Shown piece after piece: positions 54,387-61,945 of a stretch of DNA of 64,000 nt. The stretch lies in assembly GCF_003029735.1 (NCBI RefSeq), contig NZ_KZ686269.1, positions 1,054,001 to 1,118,000 on the forward strand, in the 5' to 3' direction. Below the pieces are notes generated by a model. That model was not told the DNA's origin and searched no databases. It saw only the letters and a program-made list of their open reading frames with translations. Every line of letters begins with the position of its first letter. Positions within the stretch are counted from its first letter, which is position 1. The stretch comes from Pedobacter yulinensis (GTDB lineage: Bacteria; Bacteroidota; Bacteroidia; Sphingobacteriales; Sphingobacteriaceae). The translations under genes were made by a program, and so were the position numbers.

Positions 54387-54647
54387 TTATGCGGTTTTAC
54401 CGGTTTTTTCTGCCGGATTGTGCAGGATACCAATGATTTGATCAATGGCTTCCTCTTCGATCCCGGCCGATTTAGAGGTTTTCCATTTTTCTGCTTTTTC
54501 GTCCATCCACACACAAAAAGAATGGTAACCTTCCAGGATTACCGCATAAGTTTCATGGAAATCGTCCTGAATTTTCATGCAAAAGCCTTTAAAAGGCTTA
54601 CCCTTTACATCAAATTGTAAGGGAAAATAGTTGCTCAACATGCTCAT
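54387..54647 (-). CDS. hypothetical 86-residue protein
   Basis: I place the start at 54647 (MSMLSNYFPLQFDVKGKPFK). An open frame runs further upstream to 54851, but the added part (RRVLSRFRLPANPSYRR...) looks non-coding. The protein has a PLQFDVKGKPFKGFCMKIQDDF block that could be a small alpha/beta fold and a helical C-terminus. No family recognised and no function assigned. It lies between the SusC gene (88 bp) and the DUF4198 gene. Confidence 0.5.
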   Translation of the reverse strand: MSMLSNYFPLQFDVKGKPFKGFCMKIQDDFHETYAVILEGYHSFCVWMDEKAEKWKTSKSAGIEEEAIDQIIGILHNPAEKTGKTA

Positions 54648-54967
54648 ACATTTGGTCTTAGTTATAACAAATTTGGCGATGAGATGTTTGGCGGGGATTA
54701 GGGCAATGTTAAATTTTTTAAGCATTTGTTCTGCGATTGAGCTGCCGACGCCTGAAAAGGCCGGACCGCCGCCCAACTCATTCAGAACACGCCTGTAAGA
54801 TGGGTTAGCCGGCAATCGAAAGCGTGATAACACCCGCCTGCTCGCAGGCACAGGGCAGCTGCAGATTATTTTGAATAAGATTTCATTTTATTCGGCTCCA
54901 ATGGTACATTTGCTTAATTTTAATCAATCTAAATAAAGATTGAATTACCAGATAAAAGTATTCAGAT
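54648..54967. other. 320-bp intergenic region upstream of the DUF4198 gene
   Basis: No convincing gene. TACATTTG at 54905-54912 is a possible -7 element for the DUF4198/PepSY operon. An inverted repeat TCAATCT/AGATTGA at 54924-54930 and 54937-54943 lies inside a stretch resembling half of a Bacteroidota Fur box (ATCTAAAT). Both assignments are tentative. Confidence 0.4.
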
Positions 54968-55663
54968 ATGAAAAAACCGGTATTATTTATTTTGCTGTTA
55001 ATGTTTGGCTGCGTACAGGCTTTTGCACACGCCCTTTGGATCGAAACGAAAACCAGAGGAACAAAAGGACAGAAACAAGACGTGAAAGTCTTTTTCGGGG
55101 AATATGCAGACAATGAACGGGACTCGACCGCGAAATGGTTCAGCAACCTGCGCAGTTTCGAACTTGCATTGACAGGTCCTGACGGCAAACGGGTCATCCT
55201 GCCTACGACTCAGGAAACCGGATTTTACAGTGCCTCGTTTACGCCTGAGAAAGACGGCCTTTACACCTTGAGTATTGTGCATGAAGTAGCAGACGTTTAC
55301 AATGCAGGCAAATTGCAGTATTACGCGCTGGCCGATGTTCAGGTAGGAACCAAAGCCGGCAAGCACAGTTGTACAGCGCCTTTCGATATCACTGGCCTGG
55401 CTGGCGCAAAAGCGGGCAAGGATGCAAAACTGGCACTTCATTTTGACAAGAAACCGCTTGCAGCCCACCCGATTACCCTGGTAGCGCCGGGCGCCAAACC
55501 CGTCGAAATCAAGACAGGTACGAACGGTGAGGCGGCATGGAAACCCGTTGCCGGCGCCCATTTCCTGGAAGCCGTGCGCGAAGAAAAAAAGGCCGGAACT
55601 CACCAGGGTAAGCCCTATGAAACGATCTGGCATATGGTTACGCTTTTCACCGAAGTCGGCTAA
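54968..55663 (+). CDS. DUF4198-family periplasmic protein with amino-terminal histidine
   Basis: A 231-residue exported protein. The signal peptide ends VQAFA, so cleavage would leave H21 as the mature amino terminus (HALWIET), a hallmark of DUF4198 and of several metal-binding families in which the first histidine binds copper or nickel. Two beta-sandwich-like domains follow. It ends immediately before the PepSY gene, with no bases between stop and start, so they are cotranscribed. A role in metal handling at the cell surface is likely but the metal is unknown. Confidence 0.85.
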   Translation: MKKPVLFILLLMFGCVQAFAHALWIETKTRGTKGQKQDVKVFFGEYADNERDSTAKWFSNLRSFELALTGPDGKRVILPTTQETGFYSASFTPEKDGLYTLSIVHEVADVYNAGKLQYYALADVQVGTKAGKHSCTAPFDITGLAGAKAGKDAKLALHFDKKPLAAHPITLVAPGAKPVEIKTGTNGEAAWKPVAGAHFLEAVREEKKAGTHQGKPYETIWHMVTLFTEVG

Positions 55664-56917
55664 ATGATGATCGGGACAGCACCGGCGGCAAAAAAAACAG
55701 CGATTTCCGGCCTGCGCAGCCTTCTGCGCAGGCGAAAAAAATCGAAAAAATCTGCCTTCAGACGCATAACCGGCTGGCTTCACCTCTGGCTTGGACTTGC
55801 ATCGGGGCTGATCGTTTTTATCATTTCTCTGACCGGCTGTTTATTCGTTTTTCAACAGGAGATCAACGAGCTTCTCTACCCCCAGGCTTTTTATGTTCAA
55901 ACGCCGCCTTCCGGGCAGCAACCCTTGCCGCTGAACACACTCAAGGCTAACGCCGAGCGCGCACTTGGCGGCAATAAAAAGATTAGTTTCATAACCACCT
56001 TCAGGGACCCCGGACGCACCTGGCAGTTCGGGACCTACCAGGTCGGAGATCCCAATGCGGCAACCTATTTTGGAGTTATCGATTATTACGATATGGTATC
56101 GGTTGACCCCTATTCGGGCGAAGTGACGAAAGTCTTCGATTACAAGCACAATTTCTTCAACATTGTGAAGATGATCCACTGGAGCCTGCTCCTTAACGAC
56201 AATCCGGGTCAGAAAATTGTTGGTGTGGCTACGCTCATCTTCATTGTGCTGCTTTTTACCGGCCTGATCATGTGGTGGCCAAAAAAATGGAACCGTGCCA
56301 ACCGCGATAAAAGCTTCAGGATCAAATGGAAGGCCGGTTTCAAACGCTTAAATTACGACCTGCACAATGTGCCTGGTTTTTACGCGATGCTGGTTGCCCT
56401 AGTGCTCGCGCTGACCGGGTTGGTATGGGCGTTCCAATGGTTTCAGCAGACCGTGTATGTGGTTGCCTCTGGCAGCACAGCCCCGCCGGCAACGAGGCTA
56501 ACTAAATCAGACTCGACCGCAGTGCCGGCAAGTGACCCGCTTCAGGCAGCCTTTACGCAGGCAGGGAAAATCTTGCCTGATGCAGACCGCATTGGCCTTT
56601 CGCCCGCTGCCCCGGGCAAAGAAGCGGTGATCTATGTGACCGGATACCGTGGCCTGGAAACGTACTATGATACCGACGAGCTGCAGTTCGACCAGTTTAC
56701 CGGCAAATTGCTGGACCGCCGAAACTATAGCGAAAAAAATGCGGGCGAAAAGATCATTGGCATGAACTACGATATCCATGTAGGCGCCATCTGGGGCCTG
56801 CCAGGTAAAATACTTGCCTTCTGTGCCAGTTTCATTGCCGGCTCCCTTCCCATCACCGGGTTCATCATCTGGTGGGGCAAAAAGAAAAAGCGCCCCGCTT
56901 CCCGAATGGCGCAATAA
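55664..56917 (+). CDS. PepSY-associated transmembrane protein
   Basis: A 417-residue inner-membrane protein. The cytoplasmic amino end is basic; TM1 is in FRRITGWLHLWLGLASGLIVFIISLTGC (read in two pieces). A periplasmic domain follows, then helices near 170-185 (FIVLLFTGLIMWWP), 220-245 and 390-405 (FIAGSLPITGFIIWWGKKKK). This four-helix PepSY/PiuB pattern is linked to ferric reductase function in siderophore systems. It directly follows the DUF4198 gene. Reduction of a metal chelate is inference. Confidence 0.88.
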   Translation: MMIGTAPAAKKTAISGLRSLLRRRKKSKKSAFRRITGWLHLWLGLASGLIVFIISLTGCLFVFQQEINELLYPQAFYVQTPPSGQQPLPLNTLKANAERALGGNKKISFITTFRDPGRTWQFGTYQVGDPNAATYFGVIDYYDMVSVDPYSGEVTKVFDYKHNFFNIVKMIHWSLLLNDNPGQKIVGVATLIFIVLLFTGLIMWWPKKWNRANRDKSFRIKWKAGFKRLNYDLHNVPGFYAMLVALVLALTGLVWAFQWFQQTVYVVASGSTAPPATRLTKSDSTAVPASDPLQAAFTQAGKILPDADRIGLSPAAPGKEAVIYVTGYRGLETYYDTDELQFDQFTGKLLDRRNYSEKNAGEKIIGMNYDIHVGAIWGLPGKILAFCASFIAGSLPITGFIIWWGKKKKRPASRMAQ

Positions 56918-57028
56918 CGCTCATGTTGAACTGGCACCTTCCTTCATATTCCTCCTGGACCTGTGTTATACTTCATATCGTGGACCAGCAAGGCCCTTCG
57001 CCAGACTTGAGCTGATAAATCATTTTAA

Positions 57029-57090
57029 TGCAATATTGTTGCAGTTGTAAAGAGAGCTAAACAATTGCAACAAAATTGCGTTTATATTTG
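57029..57090 (+). promoter_or_regulatory. merC-like gene promoter with two inverted TGCAA-N5-TTGC operator boxes (putative Zur sites)
   Basis: Box 1 is TGCAATATTGTTGCA at 57029-57043. Box 2 is TGCAACAAAATTGCG at 57066-57080, which on the other strand reads almost the same as box 1. A TATATTTG -7 element lies at 57083-57090, 16 bp before the start. Box 2 covers the spacer between -33 and -7, where a repressor would block transcription. The Fur/Zur-type gene at the end of the operon is the likely regulator. Confidence 0.65.
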
Positions 57091-57106
57091 GATTTATTTA
57101 TCTGAC

Positions 57107-57526
57107 ATGAACAACATCTTACAGGCCGACCGCCTCGGCATCACCGCTTCAGGCCTATGCGCCATTCACTGTGCCGCATTGCCATTCGTTATGGGAATCC
57201 TGCCCTTGTGGGGCATGACTTTCCTGGCACACCCGGCGCTCGAAGCCGGAATGATCCTGCTCAGCCTGCTGCTTGCTTTGGGATCTATTCTTCATTCCTA
57301 CCGGTATCACCACCGGCGGCCCTTACCCCTGCTGCTTGTGGGTGCCGGGTTCGCAGCCATAGCCAGCGGGCATCTGCTGGAGACGAGCCTGCCCGAAAGT
57401 GTGCTGGTCCCCGCCGGAGGAATCAGCATTGCCCTGGCGCATTTTTTTAATCTGCGGTTCAACAGGCAGTGCAAAGCGAAACTGGCGGTTCCTCAATCCA
57501 CTAAACGCACCCGGTACATCCTCTAA
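57107..57526 (+). CDS. MerC-domain membrane protein
   Basis: A 139-residue protein starting at the ATG at 57107, consistent with the promoter element 17 bp upstream; an earlier ATG at 57065 lies in the operator region. Four hydrophobic helices. The metal-binding motif CAIHC (C18, H21, C22) sits in TM1 as SGLCAIHCAALPF, like MerC mercury carriers but here most likely a zinc or other metal protein. It is the first gene of the proposed Zur-controlled unit; the ABC ATPase gene follows after 35 bp. Confidence 0.85.
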   Translation: MNNILQADRLGITASGLCAIHCAALPFVMGILPLWGMTFLAHPALEAGMILLSLLLALGSILHSYRYHHRRPLPLLLVGAGFAAIASGHLLETSLPESVLVPAGGISIALAHFFNLRFNRQCKAKLAVPQSTKRTRYIL

Positions 57527-57532
57527 GAAACG

Positions 57533-57540
57533 TATATTTG
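57533..57540 (+). promoter_or_regulatory. possible -7 element for the ABC genes
   Basis: TATATTTG lies 22 bp upstream of the ABC ATPase start, in the gap after the MerC-like gene. It may be a second promoter for the three ABC-related genes. Confidence 0.4.
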
Positions 57541-57561
57541 AGCCTTTAACCACAAGCATCC

Positions 57562-58188
57562 ATGATTTCTATCCAGGGATTAACTTACCGGTACAAACAG
57601 GGCCCCACTTTGCAATTTGCAGACTGGCACCTGAAACAGCAGGAACAGTGGCTGTTACTAGGCGCATCGGGAAGCGGCAAAAGTACGTTGATCAACATCA
57701 TGAGTGGCCTCCTGCGGCCGGAGAGCGGCCGGGTAGAAATTTCGGGCACTTCGCTTTACGGCCTAAGTGCACGTGAACTTGACCGTTTTCGGGGCCGGCA
57801 CATCGGCATCGTTTTTCAGCGTCCGCACCTGGTACGCAGTCTCCGTGTGGCCGAAAACCTGGAATTGGCCCAGTCTATGGCCGGCCTGCGGTCTGATCGC
57901 AAGAGAATCGATCTTCTGCTGGGCGAACTGGGCCTCTCAGAAAAATCTGACCGCTACCCGGATGAGTTAAGTCAGGGCCAGCTGCAGCGCCTGTCGGTTG
58001 CGCGTGCGCTTGTTAACAAACCGCTGGTACTGATCGCTGATGAACCCACATCGAGCCTTGATGACCAAAATGCCGAGAGCGTGATCGCCCTGCTGCGCGA
58101 ACAAGCTGCTGCCAACGAGGCTACCCTGCTGATTGCCACCCATGACAAACGTGTCAGGGACCACCTGAACAATGAATACATTCTCTGA
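57562..58188 (+). CDS. ABC transporter ATP-binding protein (MacB/LolD-like)
   Basis: A 208-residue ATPase. Walker A GASGSGKST, signature LSQGQLQRLSVARAL, Walker B LVLIADEPTSSLD and the switch histidine in IATHDK. It is short, ABC core only. Its stop overlaps the permease start as TGATG, so the two are translationally coupled. Homologues in Pseudomonas aeruginosa form a zinc-regulated four-gene operon with a permease and a DUF3299-type lipoprotein; I infer the same layout here. Confidence 0.92.
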   Translation: MISIQGLTYRYKQGPTLQFADWHLKQQEQWLLLGASGSGKSTLINIMSGLLRPESGRVEISGTSLYGLSARELDRFRGRHIGIVFQRPHLVRSLRVAENLELAQSMAGLRSDRKRIDLLLGELGLSEKSDRYPDELSQGQLQRLSVARALVNKPLVLIADEPTSSLDDQNAESVIALLREQAAANEATLLIATHDKRVRDHLNNEYIL

Positions 58189-59399
58189 TGAATATCTTTC
58201 AAATAGCCGTTAAGAGCCTGCTTAGAAATAAACTGAGCACTTTCCTGAACATCGTTCTGGTGGCGTTCGGCATCGGTATCCTTTCTATCCTGCTGCTTGC
58301 ATCGGCGCAGATCAGTGATAAGCTGGACAAAAATGCAAAAGACATAGACCTAGTCGTTGGCGCCAAGGGCAGTCCGCTGCAGCTCATCCTCAGCAGTATT
58401 TACCACATTGATTTTCCAACGGGAAACATACCTGCAGCAGAGGCCGATGCACTTGCCCGCAACCCGCTCGTAAAACAGGCTGTTCCGCTGGCGCTGGGCG
58501 ACAATTACGCCGGGCACCGCATTGTGGGCACAAACGCTAAATTTATAAAACTGTACAATCTGCAGGTTGCATCAGGCAGGTTCTGGAAAGCAGACCTGGA
58601 GGCGACCATTGGCAGCCAGGTGGCGGCCGAGACAGGCCTTAAGGCCGGCGATAAATTTTATGGGGCGCATGGGCTCAGCAGTGAAGAAGATACACACCGG
58701 CACAACGCGTATACCGTTACCGGCGTTCTCGAACCTTCGGGCGGTGTAACAGATAACCTTGTGCTGACGAATCTGGGAAGTATCTACAAGATGCATGCAC
58801 CTGAGGAACCGCATCACGAAGAAGCGGGAGAACATCCGGAAGAAGAGGCGGCACCCGAAGAAATTACAGCACTGCTGATCCAATACCGTTCTCCAATGTC
58901 GGTCGTGCTGTTTCCGCGCATGGTGAACCAGTCGACCAGCCTGCAGGCTGCATCGCCGGCCATGGAAAGCGCCCGCCTGTTCTCTCTCATCGGCGTGGGT
59001 GTCGAAACGCTTCAATGGTTTGCAGTGCTCATCATGGTCATTGCGGCGCTGAGTGTATTCATCAGCCTGTACAATTCAATGAAAGAAAGGAAGTATGACC
59101 TGGCAGTGATGCGCTGCCTGGGCGCCTCCCGGTACAAGATTTTTTTCCTCGTGGTCCTGGAAAGCCTTTTAGTAACCCTGGTGGGGTCTGTGGCAGGTCT
59201 CCTGATCGGCCATGGCGCACTTTTTCTTATCGGTCATTACCAGGAATCGTCCCAGGCCAGACTCGACCCGTGGTTTTTTGCTGCCGCAGAATGCTGGCTG
59301 CTCCTGGCCGGCATCGGCATTGGTCTGGTGGCCTCGCTGCTGCCTGCTCTTCAGACCTACCGGGCAGATGTGGCGCGCATCCTATCCAAAAATATGTAA
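58188..59399 (+). CDS. MacB/FtsX-type permease with His/Glu-rich periplasmic loop
   Basis: A 403-residue permease with one N-terminal helix (about 17-40), a large periplasmic domain and three C-terminal FtsX helices (about 275-395) ending in TYRADVARILSKNM. Within the periplasmic domain, residues 203-224 form an acidic loop with five histidines (HAPEEPHHEEAGEHPEEE), a typical zinc-binding stretch. It overlaps the ATPase gene and is followed 1 bp later by the CxxC protein gene. I infer it moves or senses zinc. Confidence 0.9.
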   Translation: MNIFQIAVKSLLRNKLSTFLNIVLVAFGIGILSILLLASAQISDKLDKNAKDIDLVVGAKGSPLQLILSSIYHIDFPTGNIPAAEADALARNPLVKQAVPLALGDNYAGHRIVGTNAKFIKLYNLQVASGRFWKADLEATIGSQVAAETGLKAGDKFYGAHGLSSEEDTHRHNAYTVTGVLEPSGGVTDNLVLTNLGSIYKMHAPEEPHHEEAGEHPEEEAAPEEITALLIQYRSPMSVVLFPRMVNQSTSLQAASPAMESARLFSLIGVGVETLQWFAVLIMVIAALSVFISLYNSMKERKYDLAVMRCLGASRYKIFFLVVLESLLVTLVGSVAGLLIGHGALFLIGHYQESSQARLDPWFFAAAECWLLLAGIGIGLVASLLPALQTYRADVARILSKNM

Positions 59400-59400
59400 T

Positions 59401-59838
59401 ATGAAAAGACCAACCGCGCTGCTGATTTGCCTGCTGCTGATCGCCTCAGGCCTGTCTGCGCAGGATATCCACACGGAGCTCATGACGCCGACCTGGAAAA
59501 AACTTGCGCTCAAACACGATAAACAGGTTGGCAAACTAAAGTGGGTTGCGGTATTTCCTGACGAATTGAAAGCGCTTGCAAATAAGCCGGTCGAGCTGCC
59601 GGGATATATCTACCCGACTAAGGCAACAGCTACGTTCTCCGAGTTCCTTTTGTCTGTGGTGCCGATCGCCCAATGCCCCTATTGCGGAACCGGCGATATT
59701 CCGGAAATGGTAGTCGTCAGGATGAAGCGCCCCATTGCCTTTGATGCCGAACCGGTCAGACTAAAAGGGCGGCTGCTTATTAACACGAGCGAAAACGGAC
59801 AACCTGCTTTTACCCTCATCGAGGCTGAACTGAAATAG
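59401..59838 (+). CDS. secreted CxxC protein, DUF3299-like, of the putative zinc operon
   Basis: A 145-residue protein starting at the ATG at 59401 (a longer frame from 59212 overlaps the permease and has no signal). Signal peptide MKRPTALLICLLLIASGLSA. The mature protein has VELPGYIYP and a CPYC motif (C92, C95) in QCPYCGTGDIPE, like DUF3299 lipoproteins of zinc-regulated MacB-like operons, although there is no lipobox. It may bind zinc in the periplasm. It follows the permease stop by one base and is the last ABC-unit gene before the Fur-family regulator. Confidence 0.8.
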   Translation: MKRPTALLICLLLIASGLSAQDIHTELMTPTWKKLALKHDKQVGKLKWVAVFPDELKALANKPVELPGYIYPTKATATFSEFLLSVVPIAQCPYCGTGDIPEMVVVRMKRPIAFDAEPVRLKGRLLINTSENGQPAFTLIEAELK

Positions 59839-59856
59839 GAGCTCATAAAAATTAGG

Positions 59857-59864
59857 TATCTTTG
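59857..59864 (+). promoter_or_regulatory. putative -7 element for the Fur-family gene
   Basis: TATCTTTG matches TAnnTTTG, 16 bp upstream of the start at 59881. It would allow the regulator to be made independently of the operon. Confidence 0.5.
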
Positions 59865-59880
59865 TCTATATTTTTCAGGC

Positions 59881-60333
59881 ATGAACACAGATCAGTTGAA
59901 TCAGCATGAAGCGCTCCTGGTTAAGAACGGATTAAAAAAAACAGGAGCCCGTTTGCGGGTATTGGATATTCTTTCAGGCAGTGAGGCGGCAGCTTCCCAG
60001 CCAGATATAGAACATGTAGTTGGTAAAGACATTGACCGCGTAACCTTGTACCGCATCCTGAAAACATTCGAGGAAAAAGGAATCATACACCGCATTATTG
60101 ACAACCAGGGAACTGCCAATTATGCGTTTTGCCACAACAATTGCAGCGAACACGCCCACCACGATGAACACCTGCATTTCAATTGCGTGAATTGCCAGAA
60201 AGTTTACTGCATCGATAATGCACATTTGCCGCATTTTAAATTGAATCTGCCCCCGGGTTTCAGCCTGCAGCAGCTCAGTTTTGTGGCAACCGGTCGCTGT
60301 GAGAATTGCAGCAAGCTTACCGAACAAAAATAA
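59881..60333 (+). CDS. Fur-family metalloregulator, probably Zur-type
   Basis: A 150-residue repressor. The N-terminal winged helix is at about 8-85 (RVTLYRILKTFEEKGIIHRI). The dimerisation domain has a His-rich HAHHDEHLHF (91-100) for metal sensing and structural zinc cysteines C102/C105 and C140/C143. The low acidity and HHDEH pattern resemble Zur rather than ferric Fur, supported by its position after the MerC-like/ABC/CxxC genes. Peroxide or iron sensing cannot be excluded. Confidence 0.9.
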   Translation: MNTDQLNQHEALLVKNGLKKTGARLRVLDILSGSEAAASQPDIEHVVGKDIDRVTLYRILKTFEEKGIIHRIIDNQGTANYAFCHNNCSEHAHHDEHLHFNCVNCQKVYCIDNAHLPHFKLNLPPGFSLQQLSFVATGRCENCSKLTEQK

Positions 60334-60382
60334 CAACCTGGTTTATTGCTGGTTATGAACAGTAAAGTGATTTTAAAATCCT

Positions 60383-60414
60383 CTTGCCATAATCCGGTTC
60401 AAATTCTATATTTG
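60383..60414 (+). promoter_or_regulatory. promoter of tRNA-Arg
   Basis: CTTG at 60383-60386 and TATATTTG at 60407-60414 are spaced by 20 bp, matching the Bacteroidota consensus. A GCCGGC-GTAT-GCCGGC hairpin (60426-60441) follows in the leader. Confidence 0.6.
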
Positions 60415-60445
60415 CAGCACGTTTAGCCGGCGTATGCCGGCAAAG

Positions 60446-60519
60446 GCCTCGGTAGCTCAGTTGGATAGAGCAACGGTTTTCTAAACCGTGGGTCAGGGGT
60501 TCGAATCCCTTCCGGGGTA
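60446..60519 (+). tRNA. tRNA-Arg (anticodon TCT)
   Basis: A 74-nt cloverleaf: acceptor GCCTCGG pairs with CCGGGGT (two wobbles), D arm GCTC...GAGC, anticodon stem ACGGT/ACCGT around the loop TTTCTAA with anticodon TCT, and T arm AGGGG/CCCTT with TTCGAAT. It reads AGA (and AGG). The CCA end is not encoded. Confidence 0.96.
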
Positions 60520-60543
60520 CTGGTTAAAAACCCAATTAGGGTG

Positions 60544-60579
60544 AAAAGGGACTTTGGTTATTTCAGAGTCCTTTTTTTT
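60544..60579 (+). terminator. Rho-independent terminator after tRNA-Arg
   Basis: A stem of about 13 bp (AAAAGGGACTTTG at 60544-60556 with CAGAGTCCTTTTT starting at 60564, including wobbles) is followed by a T run. It lies 25 bp past the tRNA. Confidence 0.88.
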
Positions 60580-60913
60580 GCCGACGTCCTCCCCTTACGC
60601 ACCCACGTCAACCAATTCTTTGCGCGCCTGCGCTTCGCATCGAAGGCACCTTGCCTCAATCGGCATGGTTAGATAGAAACGCATGTATATTTGTTAATTC
60701 AGGAGTGCCCGGGCGGGCTACCGGTGCTGCGGCCGTTCGCTTCTTTCTAATGGCCCGACATCCCCTAGCCTGCCCCTTCAGATGCCCGCTCTCCCGCCTG
60801 TCAGGATACAAACGTCCAGCCTTGGGGCACAAAAAAGGCGCAAACACAGCAGGATTTCACGATTTCCGGTTTGTTATATACGGTAGTTCTGCCACTGTCG
60901 GCATACATAAGAC
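60580..60913. other. 330-bp region without recognised feature
   Basis: Between the tRNA terminator and the decayed SnoaL-like gene I see no gene with a recognisable product, no promoter match and no repeat. The composition is GC-rich and the short open frames look random. Confidence 0.6.
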
Positions 60914-61368
60914 ATGCCGGCATCAACAGAACAACATGAAAACAGAATGTTCAACCACAAACAAAGCGGGCGGCTCTACACCGAAGTTTCAGCCAACTGG
61001 AACCTTGAATTGGCCGGCGAGCTGCTTTCTCCCGGCTTCACTTCGCATGACTGGCCGGCCGGCACACCAACCGGGCCGAAATTTTCCTGGCATTCTATGA
61101 ACAGATCCGCTGGGCCCTGCCGGATGCCCGTTATGAAGTGGATGACCTGGTAGCCGAGCATGACAGGGTAGTTGTGCGCTGGCGGTTGCTGGGTACGCAC
61201 GAAGGTCCATATCTTGGCATAGCCGCGACCGGGGAGCAAATTATCCTCTCTGGCATCGCCATTTACCGTTTGGAAAACGAATAGGTTGCAGCGGGCCGGG
61301 TGGTTACAGACCTGCACCGCCTGCTCGGGAAACTTCGCCAGTCGCCGCTTCATCAGGCCGGTGCATAG
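60914..61368 (+). pseudogene. decayed SnoaL-like (ester cyclase-type) gene
   Basis: The amino half is in one frame (GRLYTEVSANWNLELAGELL, SPGFTSHDWPAGTPTGP), as in SnoaL-like proteins. From about 61078 the homology continues in another frame (FYEQIRWALPDARYEV, DDLVAEHDRVVVRWRLLGTH and GPYLGIAATGEQIILSGIAI). A TAG at 61282-61284 then interrupts it, after which VVTDLHRLLGKL, the usual family end, is still readable to a stop at 61366-61368. One frameshift and one in-frame stop therefore split the gene. It is probably non-functional unless sequencing errors explain both lesions. Confidence 0.78.
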
Positions 61369-61464
61369 ACTCGTCGGATTTAAATCGGGGCAAAGCCGGA
61401 AAGTACCCCCCCCGGTTGTAAAGCGCCGTTCTTATTTGTAATTTGCCCCGGTTAAACATTTGCC

Positions 61465-61926
61465 ATGCTTGGAGAACTGAACAAACGAGAAATTATTGAT
61501 TTGCTGGAAAGCCAGACCATTGGGCGACTGGGATGTCATGCCGGGGGCGAGACCTACATCGTGCCCGTTAGTTATGTGTACAGCGAAAATGCGGTTTACG
61601 CCCATTCTGGCGAAGGAAAGAAGGTGACCATGATGCGCGAATCGCCGAAGGTCTGTTTCCAGGTTGACGCCATTGCCAGCAGTTCCAGCTGGAAAAGTGT
61701 GATTTTATGGGGCACTTTCGAAGAGTTGTCTGGCGAGGAGCGGCAGCAGGCCATGCAGGGAATCATCAGGCGAATCATGCCCATTTCTGACCGGCCATTA
61801 GGCGGGCCGTCGCACGGCATTGATCCTGCAAAATATGATCGGCTGGTCGTTTACAAGATCCATATTACAGAAGGCACCGGACGTTTTGAGTCGCACGGTG
61901 AGCCCGACGAAACAGCCGTACCGTAA
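61465..61926 (+). CDS. pyridoxamine 5'-phosphate oxidase-like flavin-binding split-barrel protein
   Basis: A 153-residue protein. MLGELNKREIIDLLESQTIGRLGC is the typical start of the FMN-binding split-barrel family, with YIVPVSYVYSENAVYAHSGEGKK forming the flavin-binding strands and WKSVILWGTFEEL later. Homologues bind FMN or F420 or heme; the reaction is unknown. It converges on the serine hydrolase gene, with 19 bp between stops. Confidence 0.9.
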   Translation: MLGELNKREIIDLLESQTIGRLGCHAGGETYIVPVSYVYSENAVYAHSGEGKKVTMMRESPKVCFQVDAIASSSSWKSVILWGTFEELSGEERQQAMQGIIRRIMPISDRPLGGPSHGIDPAKYDRLVVYKIHITEGTGRFESHGEPDETAVP

Positions 61927-61945
61927 AAAGTCACCAGCCGGTTCG

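Noticed and set aside
54648..54851. Amino-terminal extension of the 86-residue hypothetical gene
   Set aside because: The added residues look random and arginine-rich; the Met at 54647 gives a better start.
60446..60519. tRNA-Arg as an integration site of a mobile element
   Set aside because: No integrase, direct repeat of the tRNA end or foreign cargo was found nearby.
60651..61100. Open frame after tRNA-Arg
   Set aside because: Translated sequence is low-quality with no family resemblance; it overlaps the broken SnoaL-like gene in another frame.
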